DNA of 64,000 nt from Chimonanthus salicifolius (Eukaryota > Streptophyta > Magnoliopsida > Laurales > Calycanthaceae): the NCBI GenBank assembly GCA_013350335.1, contig CM023534.1, positions 8,027,542-8,091,541 of the forward strand, given 5' to 3'. This document shows positions 23,436 through 35,809 of this stretch, piece after piece (the first letter of the stretch is position 1; every line of letters begins with the position of its first letter). The position numbers and the translations under genes are program-made. The notes below the pieces were generated by a model. It was not told the origin of the DNA. It searched no databases and saw nothing but the letters and a program-made list of their open reading frames with translations.

Positions 23436-25195
23436 TTATCAATAGATCATAGTTTACATGCTTTAATTGTTTGTAATTTTCCATATAATTAGCCTGTGAA
23501 AAGTGTGGTGCTTTGCCTTGTTAATGTATTGGGTCCTCAGGTGGCTAATAAGTGAGTCCTACTTTCTTGTTTCCTGTTACAATGCCAGATGGTGAAAAAC
23601 ATTTTCCTTTTTCATAATGGTTGGATGGTTTTTGTTTTAAATTCAATTTACATTCAATCTTAATAGGTCACTCTTTGTAAATTTAACTGGTATGTATGAA
23701 TTGAAAAATTTATACGTGCCCGTCAAAGTAGTCTCGCCTCTAATTTTGAGTGAAAATACTTATGTTATCAAAAAAAAGATAACATCTACGGTAAATTTGT
23801 ACATCCTAGTTATACTATCATTTGAAGGGGAAAAGAGAGTATAATGACAAAAAAACATTGAGAAATGAGAACTACACATATTAGAAGAAAATTTTATTGA
23901 CATTTTTTTTAAAAAAATAAATTTCTTTCTTCTAAATGATGAGTTGTATTCATTGAAAGAGTAAAAAATCCAAAGAATATAGTCGGAGCAGATTGTCCAT
24001 TGTCCCAGGCTCCGAGCCAGGCCAAAAACCAAAAGAAGACTAGAAAAATGAGGAGGCCTCCAAAAGGAGTTAAATTGAACAAAAGAGCCCACAGTCCGGG
24101 TCAGATAGAAAAAAGCCCAGGGCCAAAGCAGGCCAAGCCAGATTACAACCCAGGGCCCATCAGAGCACCGGACACATTATACAGAGAGAAAACGCCTGTA
24201 TTATTTCCTAACAAAATATACATATTATTGGCATTTTTTATAGAGGAGAGAATTCTTTTCTACAAGTAAAGGAGCAATCTCTTTTCATTATTATTATTAT
24301 TTTTAATGATATTAGAATTTAGTTTAGAAAATGTAAATGTAGTTAGAAATTGTACCCTTATTTGACATGTTGCATCCCTCATTCAATTTTACCTTTTGAA
24401 AAACCATTCAATTGTGATGTGACATATCATCATTCAATTGTGATTTGACATATCAGCATTCAATTGTGATTTGACATATATCATAAGAGTTAAAAAAAAA
24501 AAATTACAATTGAATATAGATATTTATTTTTCCAATGAAAAGGTTGTAGAATGTAGATGCATTTTCTTAAAAAAAAAATCCATTTTTTTTTAAAATCACG
24601 CCAAACACTACAGAAATATGCAGAAAGAATGCCCACTTCAATATTTTAATTTTCAACACTTCTCCGCTAAAAAATCATTTTAAAAAATTATAAAAAAATC
24701 AACTCTTTTACTTTGCTCAGTTTTTTTTATTTTAGTGGTAAACAACAAAAAAGTTCTTATAATCTTATATATCTTCATGTTTAATCTTCACCACTTTGAT
24801 AAAAGAAAATTTGAGGATTTTTTGAAAGAAGTCTCAATATTTGTTTAATCTGATTTTTTTTAAAAAATCTTTTCTATCTTCTAAAAAGCTCCAAACTCTT
24901 TTATAAGTTCTTTAAGAAAGTTTTTTCTTTAATCATATTTAGCATATTTTACATGAATTTCAATTATTTCTTTAATTGAAGTTGGAAATGATTTTTTATC
25001 CATCTAGATAAAAGAAATTAAAAAGTACCGCTACTTTAAATAAAATATCAAAATTTAGTCATGTATAAAAAATTTAGCCATCTTATACTAAGTCATAAAA
25101 TTAATCAATGAAATTGAAAATGAAATACTTCGAAATATCAAATGGCTTTAAAACTTTGTAATCTGACAAATTTTGAGTTTGATTTTTGTTTTTCT
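23436..25195. other. P450 3' flank and intergenic DNA
   Basis: The 3' UTR should begin at 23436. At about 23900-24250 a GC-richer block on the minus strand, ending in a poly-T/A run, may be a retroelement tail; the open frame on the plus strand there (24000-24269) has no recognised similarity. A 22-bp unit, CATTCAATTGTGATTTGACA, recurs three times near 24410-24480. The rest is AT-rich. Confidence 0.45.
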
Positions 25196-25349
25196 GTTTT
25201 TAATTTACGTGTGAAAAATCATAGGATACCCAACATAAAATCCTCATAGGTGAGCCCACTATACCTACGGTACACCAAGATTAGACCATGGGATTTCGAA
25301 TCCATTTCCTAAAGTGGGAGTTAACCAGTTGAACTACGCTTTGCGTACT
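25196..25349 (-). repeat. tRNA-derived SINE, copy 1
   Basis: On the minus strand a B-box-like GGATTCGAAATCCCATGG is followed by TCTAATCTTGGTGTACC, a body ending AAATTAAAAAC. It shares order and sequence with the copies at 31891 and 35073 but is the most diverged of the three. Confidence 0.6.
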
Positions 25350-27232
25350 AGAATAGTGCCTAAAAGGCTAAAATCACGTCCAACTACGATTTCAAGAATG
25401 GTATATTAAACTTGCAAATTGACAAAAGATAAAAGAAAACTTTTCATTAATCTAAAAAAACTTAGAAGTTTTTTCAATATAAAGGTGATTTTTTTTTTCA
25501 AACAAAAAATTAAAACTACTTTGAAAATATTTAAATTTTAATTACATCATCCTTCAAATAAAAGAAACTGTCAAATATATAGCAAATACATTAGAAAGTG
25601 GATGCTGACCGAAATTGGTGGATTAGAAAGTGGTGGGCTCCGTTTACTTTAATCATAATTCAATTTGAAAACTAGGATATGGCATGCTTGTCCCCTTGGA
25701 CCCTTATTAAGTGAAATTTTTAAAGAGATAAGAGCTTTTATTTAAGTTAGATAAATTGTTTATTAAAATATTAAGTAGGTCACATATCTTTAATTGGAAT
25801 AGGTAGAAAATGGAAGGGATAGTGGATGAGTAAAATTCGATCTCTATCTAATTATTTTAATTTTGTAATTTTAAATTTTAAAAAATTGTTTTTTATTAGC
25901 CGTTCATATTTCATGACTCATCTTATAAATTTTTTGTTGCTTCAATGGAGAATTTTATCTTAAATTATCTTATCATATCTCTCTATGGAGCTCAATCTTT
26001 AAAAAATATGAGATCTTCCATAAAAAAATAGAAACCACAGCATCCATAGAGCTAGTACTTCATGCTACGAGAGAAGCATCCCCCACCCCTTTTTTCCACT
26101 GTTGGTGATGTCCCGCATCCATACAAGTTAACAACCTATCGCGCTACAGGGAGTCGAACTCGCAATCTCTGCTTCTTGAAGTGAGAAGTTAGACCTTTTC
26201 AATATTAAGAGGATGTTTATAAAAAAAAAAAATTAAGAAATTCATTTTATAAAAATCATTTTTAAATAAAATCTACACCATCTAACAATATAGTATGAAA
26301 CTTTGTGCTTGTCAAGTGATAGAAATTGATATTTTTACTATTTATATAAAAAATTACTTTTATTAAAAGTGAATAAGAGATTATCTGATTAAATGTAAAA
26401 AAAAATCTCTCTCTTTTTATTATTATTTTTATTTTTTATAAAATAAGAGAAAAACTTGTCCTCTTAAGAAAATGCCTTATTCTGTTAGTAAAAAGCAAAG
26501 AGTAAAAAAATCTTAATTTTATTTTTCTATTTATTTTTCTAGAAGCTGAAAAATAACTATCATTCTTCCAGGAAATCAATGCATAGATGTGGGCTTAGTA
26601 GGACCCATCTTTCTCCAATTTCTTCACAATAGGATGTACAAGCTTGTAAAAAGGAGTTTGCTTTTATTTTTATTTTTGTTTCATTGAGATAAGAATTCTT
26701 TCCAACACTTTGAATAGACATTCTAGTAGCTGCTTTTTAAATTAGAAGTTGTGTTTCTATAAAAAGGGTTTTTTTTTTTTTAAAAAAAAAAATTGTCTAT
26801 AGAAGAAAATAAATGACAATGATACCAATATTTTTTTTTTTTATAACAAATGACATTAGTGTACATTTTCATCACTTAATGGTGGTAAAAGGACAATAAG
26901 AGAATCCCATTCTCGCTTATTAAATTATTATATCTTTGAAATAGAATTTTCTCGTTCATTCTCGTTCAATCATGTGGTAATTCACACACCCAATGTAATC
27001 TCATTGTCAAGAAAATTCTTTCACATTCATTCAATTTCACTCTATTACAATTCACAATTTTACTTGACGTAGCTTGAATTTGATATTAACAACAAATGTA
27101 ATAAGAATAAGAAATGTAAATATGTAATGCAAGCCCACAAACCACAGAACCTCTAGGCTCCAAAACAGGGTATCTACACACACAGAAATGCTCCATGCTC
27201 TATGTACAAAACTGGGTAGCAAATTGCTAACC
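25350..27232. other. Intergenic DNA downstream of the kinase gene
   Basis: AT-rich with many poly-A and poly-T runs. At about 26080-26205 the minus strand reads TTGCGAGTTCGACTCCCTG, a tRNA-like B box after a CTTCTCACTTCAAGAAGC stretch, so another SINE-like fragment is likely. No gene is seen. Confidence 0.45.
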
Positions 27233-30200
27233 TTATGCACCCCTGCCCCGGTGTGTTGGGCTGTTTGCTGACACAAGATGTCTGGAGTTCTTGTAAAGGG
27301 TTCCTTCAATGTTGTTCGACAATGCGGCGACAGTCGGGGATGGATGAGATCCCTGTCGGTGACTACGGCGGTGGCGGCTCTCTTTTGCTTCTGGCGTTTT
27401 CACACGCTCTTCTCTGTTATTTTCAGCATTCACTGTTTCGTGGCTTCTGTGACTGTGGCGGTGGCCGTTCTCTTTGACGACGGGCTTTTTTTCATCCTCT
27501 TCTTTGTTATTTTCATGAGCCACTGTGTAAACGAAATGCTCGATTGGGATATCAGTCACCATTGCCTGAAGTGGCTCTAGAGTTTCGACGATATTTCTCA
27601 TTGAAGGCCTGTTTTTGGGCCGGGGGTTTAGACATTGATAGGCCAATGCAGCGGCCTCCTTAGCAGCTGTATGGGAGTACAGACCGTCGAGCGTTGGATC
27701 CATTATCCGGTTGAGCTTCCGAGGATTGTTCAAATAAGGCCGGGCCCAATCCACAAGATTTTGTTCTCTTTGGGGTCGACGCTTGTCCATGGATCGTCTT
27801 CCGGTTAATAGCTCTAGGAGCACCACACCATAGCTATAGACATCACTCTTTGCAGTCAAATGACCTGAAAACAATCCAAATTGTAGAAGGTTAGCAGAGA
27901 ATTTAGATTTTTCATGCACTAGAGTATGATCTAACTAAGAACAGGTAAACAAGATTTCAGATTATTCCAAAGCCCACATGATAATCCTGCATTCGATCAG
28001 GCAACATATGTAGGTCTACTGGCCCATAAACCCGGCCCGTAGAACATCAAGTCATCCATTCCATTCTTCTCTAAACCCGCAACAGAGTGAACTCTTTTGT
28101 CAAGATGATGAAGCAAGGGCCTAAGACATTTGGCCCATTTCTTGTATGGTTTGGATGCTGGCAACATGTGGACCGGCATATATGGACTAATTTGTGGGCT
28201 TAGCAGGACTTTGAAGTTTGAAATACTGATCCCTGAAATTCTCAGAAAAGCCTAGCTCTCAATACAGATAAACCCATCTTAACTGAATTAAGTACCTGTC
28301 ATGACATATTCCGGTGCGGCATAGCCTTCTGTGCCCATTACTCGGGTAGAGACATGAGATTTATCTCCTTCAGGGCCATCCTTTGCTAGCCCAAAATCGG
28401 ACAGCTTAGCCGAAAAATCCTGTAATTAAGAAACAAAATCTGTCAGCCACTTACCATTATGAAGATTGTAATTAACAAGCTCGGATGCTTACATGTATTA
28501 TCCACTTAAGTTAGGATAAGAGAAGTATTGTTGAAGAGAATTACTTACCGAGTCTAACAAGATATTTGAAGCTTTAAAATCACGATAAATGACCGGCCTT
28601 TCAGCTTCATGAAGGAAAGTAAGGCCCTTGGCTGCTCCGACCGCAATTTTCAGCCGTGTCGACCATGGCAGTGTAGCAGAAAACCCTGAATGAATATGGA
28701 GATTTGAGTTAATCCTTCTTCTCTTTGAAAATCTAAGCATTTAGTGTATCCAAGACAGTCACATAGAAGTAATCACTCATTCGATGATGGCTCACATTTA
28801 CCATATTGTGTGTGGGGTTGATCGAGCTTTTGCTCAGTGGGCCAAATTTGGGCTTGGCTTAACAAGCCACTTAGGGTCAAATAGACCATAATTTAATAAA
28901 ATTTTACAAATTTCCCCAACTTTTTCGTATAACCAGCTACACCTTTACCCATAGCAGAATTTATAGATCAACAATCTATGACTCTCAGGTGGGCAAGCCT
29001 AAGATTTTGTTTTTCTTTCTAAGGCTTTTCGGCTGGACAAGCATGCATCAAATACGTGGACTTCAAATTGGGCTCGAGCACATCTACGCTGGGCCCGAAT
29101 CTTGCCCATGACCAGCCCTTCTCATTGATCTTAAATTGGACAATCAAAACCACGTATCTTTGACTTTTTGAATTGTAATTACTAATTAGACCACAGGATT
29201 CAGAAACTGGATTAAATTATTATTAATTTTTTTATCTCTTGGCATGAAATACATAAATAAAATACCTATGAGACCATTTCCATATTTAGGCCTGGCCTAG
29301 TTGCCTGTTCAACCTTGTCATCCCACATGCCTCCAGCTGGCTTAACAGCCACTTTTGAGCTGTAAATCTAGTGGCCCACCCTACATGATTTGCTCCATAA
29401 TTTTGGTACGTCAAATCATGATGTGGCGCATATAAGTTAAATTTTGGCACGTCATTTAATCTATTTTTTTTTATTCTCAAACAGTGGGCTATCTGTTTGG
29501 TAGACTAAACCCATTAAAAAAATCAACAGTGGAATCCTCACAGAAAAGGAGCCACCAAATTGGCAGCTCATATTCCATTCATTGTACATGTGTTTTAAAT
29601 GAGAAAAGTACTCGAACCCATTGGGTGACATTCTGGTTCAAGAAAGACGAACCAGTTTGACCAGATGGTCAGACTAGAGCAAATAGGTTGAAAATCAATT
29701 ATCAGTAAAATAATGTGTATGATTTAGAAGTTTACAGAGAGAGAAAAAAAACCCATGTTAAAAAAAAATATAAAACAGAAAAATGAACGGGTCAAAGTGG
29801 TCAAAACCGCAGAATTTTCTGGGTCTAGATCACCGACTTTACTGCCCTCAGCCTAAAATTCAAAAGGGGAGGCCTCATTGCTGACTTTGCTCTGTGATTT
29901 TGACACTTACTGTTCATTCCCTCCAATCTTACTTATATTTGATGTTGTAGATTTATATATGGTCACATTTAAATATTAGGTTTTTTGAGAATTTATAAAT
30001 ATATGTATATTCTTGTCTTTTACTGGTAGACTACTTTTATAATAAATTTTTTTGTCATATAACTCACATTTTCATCCACCAATTTAAAGTTGACATACAT
30101 ACATCTACTAGTATTTGAATTTTTTTTTAAATAATATTGACAGTTAAATATAATACACGAAGAAAAACATTCCCAAATGAACAAAAATCCGAATTTAATG

Positions 30201-31194
30201 TTCTATCATTTGGTTGGAATGTAAAAAAGTAAGCCCAATCATTTAAAAAGAAGAAGAAAGAAACGGAACCAGCAAGCAAACCATACGACTGCAGTAGCAG
30301 CTGTCATTAATGTATTATAAACGACCAAATTATGACTAATCAATTCCTTTAAAAAGCACATTTCCCTTAACTACAAAATTATAATAATTTGGCGGCCACT
30401 AAGTCAAGATATTTTATGATTGAATTGGTCAGTGGGCATTGTATGAAGGGCATTAGTAGTTTACAGGATGAGAAGTATTCTAACTCGTAATCAAATAGTT
30501 TACAGAAAAGATTAGAATAACTTACTTTTAAAGAGATGATTCTCTAAGCTACCCTTTGTCATGTACTCATAAACAAGAAGCCTGTGCTCATCTTCATAGC
30601 AATATCCGATCAGCTTCACAAGATGGGGATGTCGCAGTTGCCCTAGAAAAATGACCTCTGCCTGTAAAGATCCCAAACACTTGTTTAAAACACCATTCAG
30701 AATTAATATAAACAATAATTATTGACAATGATAATAATAAACAGTTTAGAAATCTATCAAATAGATTGAGAATGGAAACAAAAAAAAAAATGATGAAATG
30801 GAAAACTGACCAGCCATTCCCGGTGGCCTTGGGCGCCTTCCAAGTCCAAGAGCTTGACGGCAACGGGCTGAGCCTTCAATCCAGGCCTGAGCTTGTCATC
30901 CACAAAGCCCTTATGGACAGGCCCAAACCCACCTTCGCCAAGGAAATTGCTGCTGGAGAAGCTTTGGGTGATGACTTTCAGTTCAGCCACGGTAAACACG
31001 TAGAGATTGGAGCCCACAAGAGAGATGGAGAGATCTTCTGGAGAGGCCGGGTTGCTGAGGTCTGAGAAAGACTTCCTCTGAAAAGAGGTCGATCTCTTGG
31101 TCAGATTCTTTTTTGGCTCGGATTTAGAAGATGGGTCTGGTTGGACTTGGATACAGCAGGGGAGGAGAGATCTCCATTGAATCTTGTCCAACAT
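27233..31194 (-). CDS. Receptor-like cytoplasmic kinase, RLCK-VII, RIPK-like, five exons
   Basis: Exons 30811-31194, 30526-30661, 28549-28685, 28296-28419 and 27233-27864 give 470 aa in frame. It is a Ser/Thr kinase that relays signals from membrane receptors; Arabidopsis RIPK phosphorylates RIN4 in immunity. Glycine loop [12 protein letters not shown] (85-96), ATP-binding Lys114 in VAVK, catalytic YRDFKASN (R208, D209), DFG 227-229 and APE 254-256 are all present, so an active RD kinase is expected. There is no transmembrane segment and no Gly2; LLPCC (10-14) could be palmitoylated. [20 protein letters not shown] before the kinase domain is typical of RIPK and its close paralogues. Start: ATG at 31194; the frame extends only a few codons upstream with no ATG. 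The basic tail after the kinase domain holds a duplicated block rich in Arg, His and Glu. The subgroup is firm; orthology to RIPK is probable. Confidence 0.93.
28686..30525 (-). other. Intron 2 of the kinase gene
   Basis: This 1.84-kb intron splits kinase subdomain V/VI. It contains degenerate sequence but no bounded element or exon that I can support. Confidence 0.7.
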
Positions 31195-31261
31195 CTTCTT
31201 CTTCAAATTGGTTGGTAGTTTCAGTCGATTTTTTGTAAGCAGAGAATCCTTGTAATCAGAG

Positions 31262-31283
31262 AAGAAGAAGAAGAAGAAGAAGA
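31262..31283. repeat. (GAA)n microsatellite in the kinase 5' UTR
   Basis: About seven GAA units on the plus strand, CTT on the coding strand, lie between the likely TATA box and the ATG. CT-rich repeats of this kind are frequent in plant leaders. Confidence 0.9.
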
Positions 31284-31320
31284 AATTATGAGAATGGATT
31301 GAGAAATGGGTGTTGGAAGA

Positions 31321-31330
31321 GTTTATATAA
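31321..31330 (-). promoter_or_regulatory. Candidate TATA box of the kinase gene
   Basis: The minus strand reads TTATATAAAC about 130 bp before the ATG at 31194, giving room for a leader of about 100 bp that includes the CTT repeat. Confidence 0.55.
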
Positions 31331-31890
31331 GAAAACGTGTCACCTACTATCCACTATCTGGGTCTCTGTTTCTCGCCTCCTACAACAAAAACAAAGAAAC
31401 AGCCGTTGTTTCCCGATAGTTGCAAGTTTTGAAAGGCGCGTTGACAATGGTGCTTTTTGTGTGACGAAAATACCCCTGCTAGCGTGTCTGCTTGTTGGGT
31501 GGTCCAATCACATGGAAGACTCGGATTTTTTTTTTTTCATATTAGTACACAATATTAACCACTATATCCATTATACTTCGATCTTAATCTTTAAAAATTA
31601 TAATATTACAAACCCATTTTCTTTAAACTTGCTCTTTTTAAAATGCTTCATGAATATAACTCTACTTGGATTGAGAAGAGTTTGTGTTAAGTAATATTAA
31701 TTTACTTAACGTATAAATTGATTTAATCTGAATTTATTTAATAACTGGACGGATTTAAGTTGAGGATTCAAAACAAATTTTATGTTGTATCATTAATAAT
31801 AATCATTAAAGTTGTTTATTTTATTTTAAATCGATCAGTGTGTATTATATTGTTGCCATTATATACAGTAGAAATGTTTTAAAAATAATG
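31331..31890. other. Intergenic DNA upstream of the kinase gene
   Basis: The first 180 bp are GC-richer and may belong to the kinase promoter. The remainder is AT-rich without recognised content. Confidence 0.5.
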
Positions 31891-32057
31891 CATGTAGTTC
31901 GACTGTTCACCTCTCACGTCAAGAAGTGGGAGGCTGCACGTTCAAGTCCCCATGACCTAACCTTGGTGTGTCCTACGGATAATGGGCTCACATGTGGAGA
32001 TTTTAATAAGATTGTGTCTGAATTTTCCACACGTAAATTTAAAAAAAAAAAAAAAAA
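31891..32057 (+). mobile_element. tRNA-derived SINE, copy 2, with poly-A tail
   Basis: An A-box-like TAGTTCGACTGTT starts the copy, the B box CACGTTCAAGTCCC lies at 31937-31950, and a non-tRNA body (CATGACCTAACCTTGGTGTG ... CCACACGTAAATTT) leads to a poly-A tail of about 17. Matching minus-strand copies lie at 25196 and 35073, which defines a small family. Confidence 0.8.
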
Positions 32058-32980
32058 CAATCATTTATTTTACCTTAACAATATTGAAAGAAGGTAGTAA
32101 GAACTGAGAACCGACCATTTGGGTGGTCGGTGGTGGGTTTCTTTTTATGATTCTTAGAATTCCTTTAATTAGTAGAGTTTATTATTGCTGTGTTTTAATT
32201 TAGCAACTATTTATTGATGGGTTGTAATTTACTATATAAAAAATTAAAAACTACTCTATGTAATGCAATAATACAGTGACATTCAGAGAATCTTTCTATG
32301 TGAGACATTTTTTCTATTATTTTCTATTTTTCCATAAAGCCCAAAATTAATGAAGCAATTCTAAATTACGTGTCTTCTTTCTATTCTCAAATTGGACAGT
32401 CGGCAATTCATTTGCAAGTGCTGAAGTGGAAATATGCTTTAAAAGTCTAAGCATGTATCAAGTTCCTAGAAATGCTTCTGATGCAAATGCAGTGCATATG
32501 ACTAAGGCTTTCTCCTTCGAAATAAGACTAACATGTACTAATCCATATGAGCTGTTTTGGGTCTGTCTCAATTTTTTTAACAACAATAAATATATTATTA
32601 AAGCATCACATAATGAATTAAAATAATAATATAAACACTAGAGCTCTAAAAATTAAAATTATAAAAGTATCTCAGCCTGTGAAGTATCGAATATCGATTG
32701 AAATCATGATATTTAATTATGTCATACGATATTTATTAATCAATACGATATATATTAATTTAATCACAAATAAGTCAATGTATAAAATGCTATTCTATAG
32801 AGGACCAACTTAAAATTCTTTAAAAACTTTTAGGGGTCATGGCCCCTGCTAGCCTGTCCTTCATTCTGCCCAGGGGACAAAATCTGTATTGGTAGAGATA
32901 TTTAGAGTTTTTTAAATTAAGATATTTCAGCTGTATGTTATTTATATCAGTGATAATTTTAAAAAAAAAATTAGATATCA
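32058..32980. other. AT-rich intergenic DNA
   Basis: No gene or bounded repeat is recognised. ATATCG-type words begin to appear from about 32690. Confidence 0.5.
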
Positions 32981-33145
32981 ATTTGGGCCCAGACATATCT
33001 AAACCTGATATCAAGTCCATATCGGCTAATATTTGAGTTTTCAAATATTTTTGAAAAAAAAACTGATATTTTCGAAAGAGAATGATATTGGCCGATATCC
33101 TATATTCGAGATATCCGCAGTCCTGATATTTTTACCCATGGTTAT
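32690..33145. repeat. Degenerate ATCGGCCGAT-type element
   Basis: Variants such as ATATCGGCTAATATTTG, GATATTGGCCGATATCC and many GATATC/CGATAT words cluster here. The composition matches the better preserved elements at 19829 and 36636, but no terminal repeat or target duplication could be fixed. Confidence 0.45.
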
Positions 33146-34094
33146 GCAGACCACATCAGTCGAGTTTCATGACATGAAAACGAGCCATTGACCCACGACA
33201 AGTTCCACCATCCACAAGGACCGCTTCTAGAGGACTCACAAACACGACTGGGGAATAAGAGGCAAATGAAAAGTTCATACACGCGGGTGTCTTTGTAATT
33301 CAGATTAGGAGAAAACTTTTATAAGAATTCTCTCAAAACAATGAGCTTTACTTAGATTAGGAGATTCTATTAGGTGAGAGACTCACCTTCAGTTTTTTAT
33401 ATTATCTGATAATCTAAAAAAATAAAAATAAAAGGTAACCAATGGTAATGAAAAAATGGTGATTCTCTGGATGTTCTATTAACCTTTTAGTTTAATAAGA
33501 ACTCTCATTTTGGAAAGAAATGTTGTCAGAATGGGACCGGCAATCTCTTAACTTGTCAGTTACCAAGTAAAGGGTGTCTTGCCGGAAAATTTTCTTTCTC
33601 ATTTTCTTCAATTTAACCAGACATTCATATCATATTCATGGAAACCTTCATTCAATGCTGTCTGTCGGCAAATGGATTCACCTATCAGTCACTATCAACA
33701 TGAGAGAAGAGGTAATGGGTGCTCAAAAATAGAAGGTATACACATCCTTAGTTAAGGAGAGAAAGGAAGAACATTAGGTAAGTTTTCATTTAGGGTGAAG
33801 CAAGTAACAACTCTGTTGAACCATGAATGTCTGGTTTTCAAAGAATTCACGAATAACTCGTTTCATCAAAGCTTTCATTTTCCAAAAATTGGTTGAGTTG
33901 TACTTTGCCTTCTTTATCATTGTACTTCTTTCTATCTTTGTGTTTTGCTATGTATTTAAGCATTTACTTGTTTTTGGTTTGACTTTGGATCAGCGATGAA
34001 CATGTTCACACACTGATCAATTGTGAACGTGATGAAGACCACTGGCTACTTATCATCGAATGTATTATTTATACATTATTAACGACAGTACACC
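33146..34094. other. Intergenic DNA, nothing recognised
   Basis: Unremarkable non-coding sequence leading into the small LTR pair. Confidence 0.5.
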
Positions 34095-34692
34095 ATTCAA
34101 TTCAAATTTGAACCTTAACGGCAGCACACCATCCAATTCAAATTTAAATTCTATTTTATCATAATCCTTTGGTGTTAATCCTCAAAGAGGTTGTACAAAT
34201 TTGAATTCTATTTTATCCTCATCCCTTTATGTTAATCTTAAAAGAGGTTGTATTTTAATCCTATTTATACTCAGTAATAATGATAGATGAGAAAGGAATT
34301 TCAGTTTTCTACATGGTACAGAGCTGATCGATCTACCTGTGGATTCAAGTTTTTTTTTTTTTAAAAAAAAAGATTCCTCCTTCAGCACTAATTTGCCGGT
34401 TCTCTCTGTTCTCTCCTCGCTACCAGTGGGTTCCTTAAAAAAAAAAAACCCTCCCATCTTCCAATTCAAATTTGAACCTTAACAGCAGCACACCATCCAA
34501 TTCAAATTTGAACTCTTCAAATTTGAATTTTATTTTGTCCTAATCCTTTTGTGTTAATCTTCAAAGAGGTTGTACAAATTTGAATTCTATTTTATCCTCA
34601 TCCCTTTGTGTCAATCCTCAAAGAGGTTATATTGTAATCCTATTTATACTCTGTGATAATGATATATGAGCAAGGAATTCCAGTTTTCTACA
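34095..34692 (+). mobile_element. Small LTR retroelement (TRIM-like) with two related LTRs
   Basis: Two direct repeats of about 220-230 bp, 34095-34313 and 34467-34692, both run from TCAATTCAAATTTGAACC or a close variant to CAGTTTTCTACA. Straight after the first copy comes TGGTACAGAGC, which is the Met-tRNA primer site TGGTATCAGAGC lacking one T. The interior is only about 150 bp and non-coding. Each LTR also contains an internal repeat (ATTCTATTTTATCC ... AAAGAGGTTGT). The left LTR edge and the polypurine tract are unclear. Confidence 0.65.
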
Positions 34693-35072
34693 TACATGTA
34701 TGTTAACATTCTTATAAGAAGAGTAAAATCATCCAATTGTTCCATGAATGGTTAGCGTTTGATTATTCTTCCTACAATTGTCACAAATAGTATTCTTGAG
34801 ATGTTAACGACGAATGATAATATCGAAATATTTTTAAATTATTGGATTTTTACTGATAAAATTAATGGAAAAATCTTGCAGAAAATATAATATTTAAAAA
34901 TAATAAAATATAATAAATAAAAATATTAATAAAATAAAAAATCAGTAAAGAATTTGCTGGAAACTTATCGTGATATTACCATTTAAAACACGATTTATTG
35001 AGAATTTACTGTTGTGTTGATAAATATGCATTATTAATGCCATAATGATATTTTGCCGATGAAAATATGGTA
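34693..35072. repeat. AT-rich degenerate repeat related to 39430-39845
   Basis: Phrases such as AAATCTTGCAGAAAATATAA and GGAAACTTATCGTGATATT recur in diverged form at 39520-39700 (AAATCTCACGGAAAATATAT, GGAAACTTATCATTTCTCG). The two appear to be old copies of one element of unknown class. Confidence 0.45.
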
Positions 35073-35228
35073 ATTTTTTTTTTTAATTTACGTGTGGAAA
35101 ACCGAGGGATATCCAGAGTAAAACCCCTACGAGTGAGCCCACTACCTCTAAGGCACACCAAGGTTAGACCATGGGGGCTCAAACCCGCAACCTCCCACTT
35201 CCTGAAGTGGGTTGAGCTACACGCATGT
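35073..35228 (-). mobile_element. tRNA-derived SINE, copy 3
   Basis: It is in reverse orientation, with poly-T at 35073-35082. The minus strand reads GGTTGCGGGTTTGAGCCCCC (B box) then ATGGTCTAACCTTGGTGTGC and a body ending CCACACGTAAATT. It is close to the 31891 copy. Confidence 0.78.
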
Positions 35229-35809
35229 AAATTTGAAAATATAATTGATATTTGTGACATTTTTTCCTACCATTTGATGGCCAAAAGTTATACGATCACA
35301 ACCATAGATTCTGAGACTTGAACAATGCATTAGCCATCATTTGGTGGTATACTAAGACATGAGAGAATTTAAAAAAAAAAAAATAGATGAGAGATAGAGT
35401 AATGAAGTGGGTCACTATGATCATCCCAACCCTTCAAACTTTGTTACCCTCCAATGAATTCATGTCAGACTATAGACAACATCTATACGACTGATACTAG
35501 TGTTAGATTAAATAACAAAATAATTTGCTATAACATTTTGAAATGAATCGTTGGAAACATTATGAGAGGATACTTTACCACACTTTCTATTTAAATGGTA
35601 AAAATAATAATTAATTTTTTATATTAAAGGCATCTCCTTATTAAAAAGAAAATGCCTCCACCAGTCTCTTACTTTCAATTTAGAAGTTCAAGATCAAGGA
35701 TTTAAATGTTGAAATGGATCCAAGTTGTATAATTTTATATTCTTCTCACTTCCACACGACCAATTCTTCCTTTTTCGACATATGAAAGGATTGAAATGAG
35801 TTTGAGGAG
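35229..35809. other. Intergenic DNA, nothing recognised
   Basis: No gene or repeat family was identified. Confidence 0.5.

Noticed and set aside
24000..24269. 89-codon open frame downstream of the P450
   Set aside because: Basic, low-complexity composition with no known domain. The DNA resembles a retroelement tail on the other strand.
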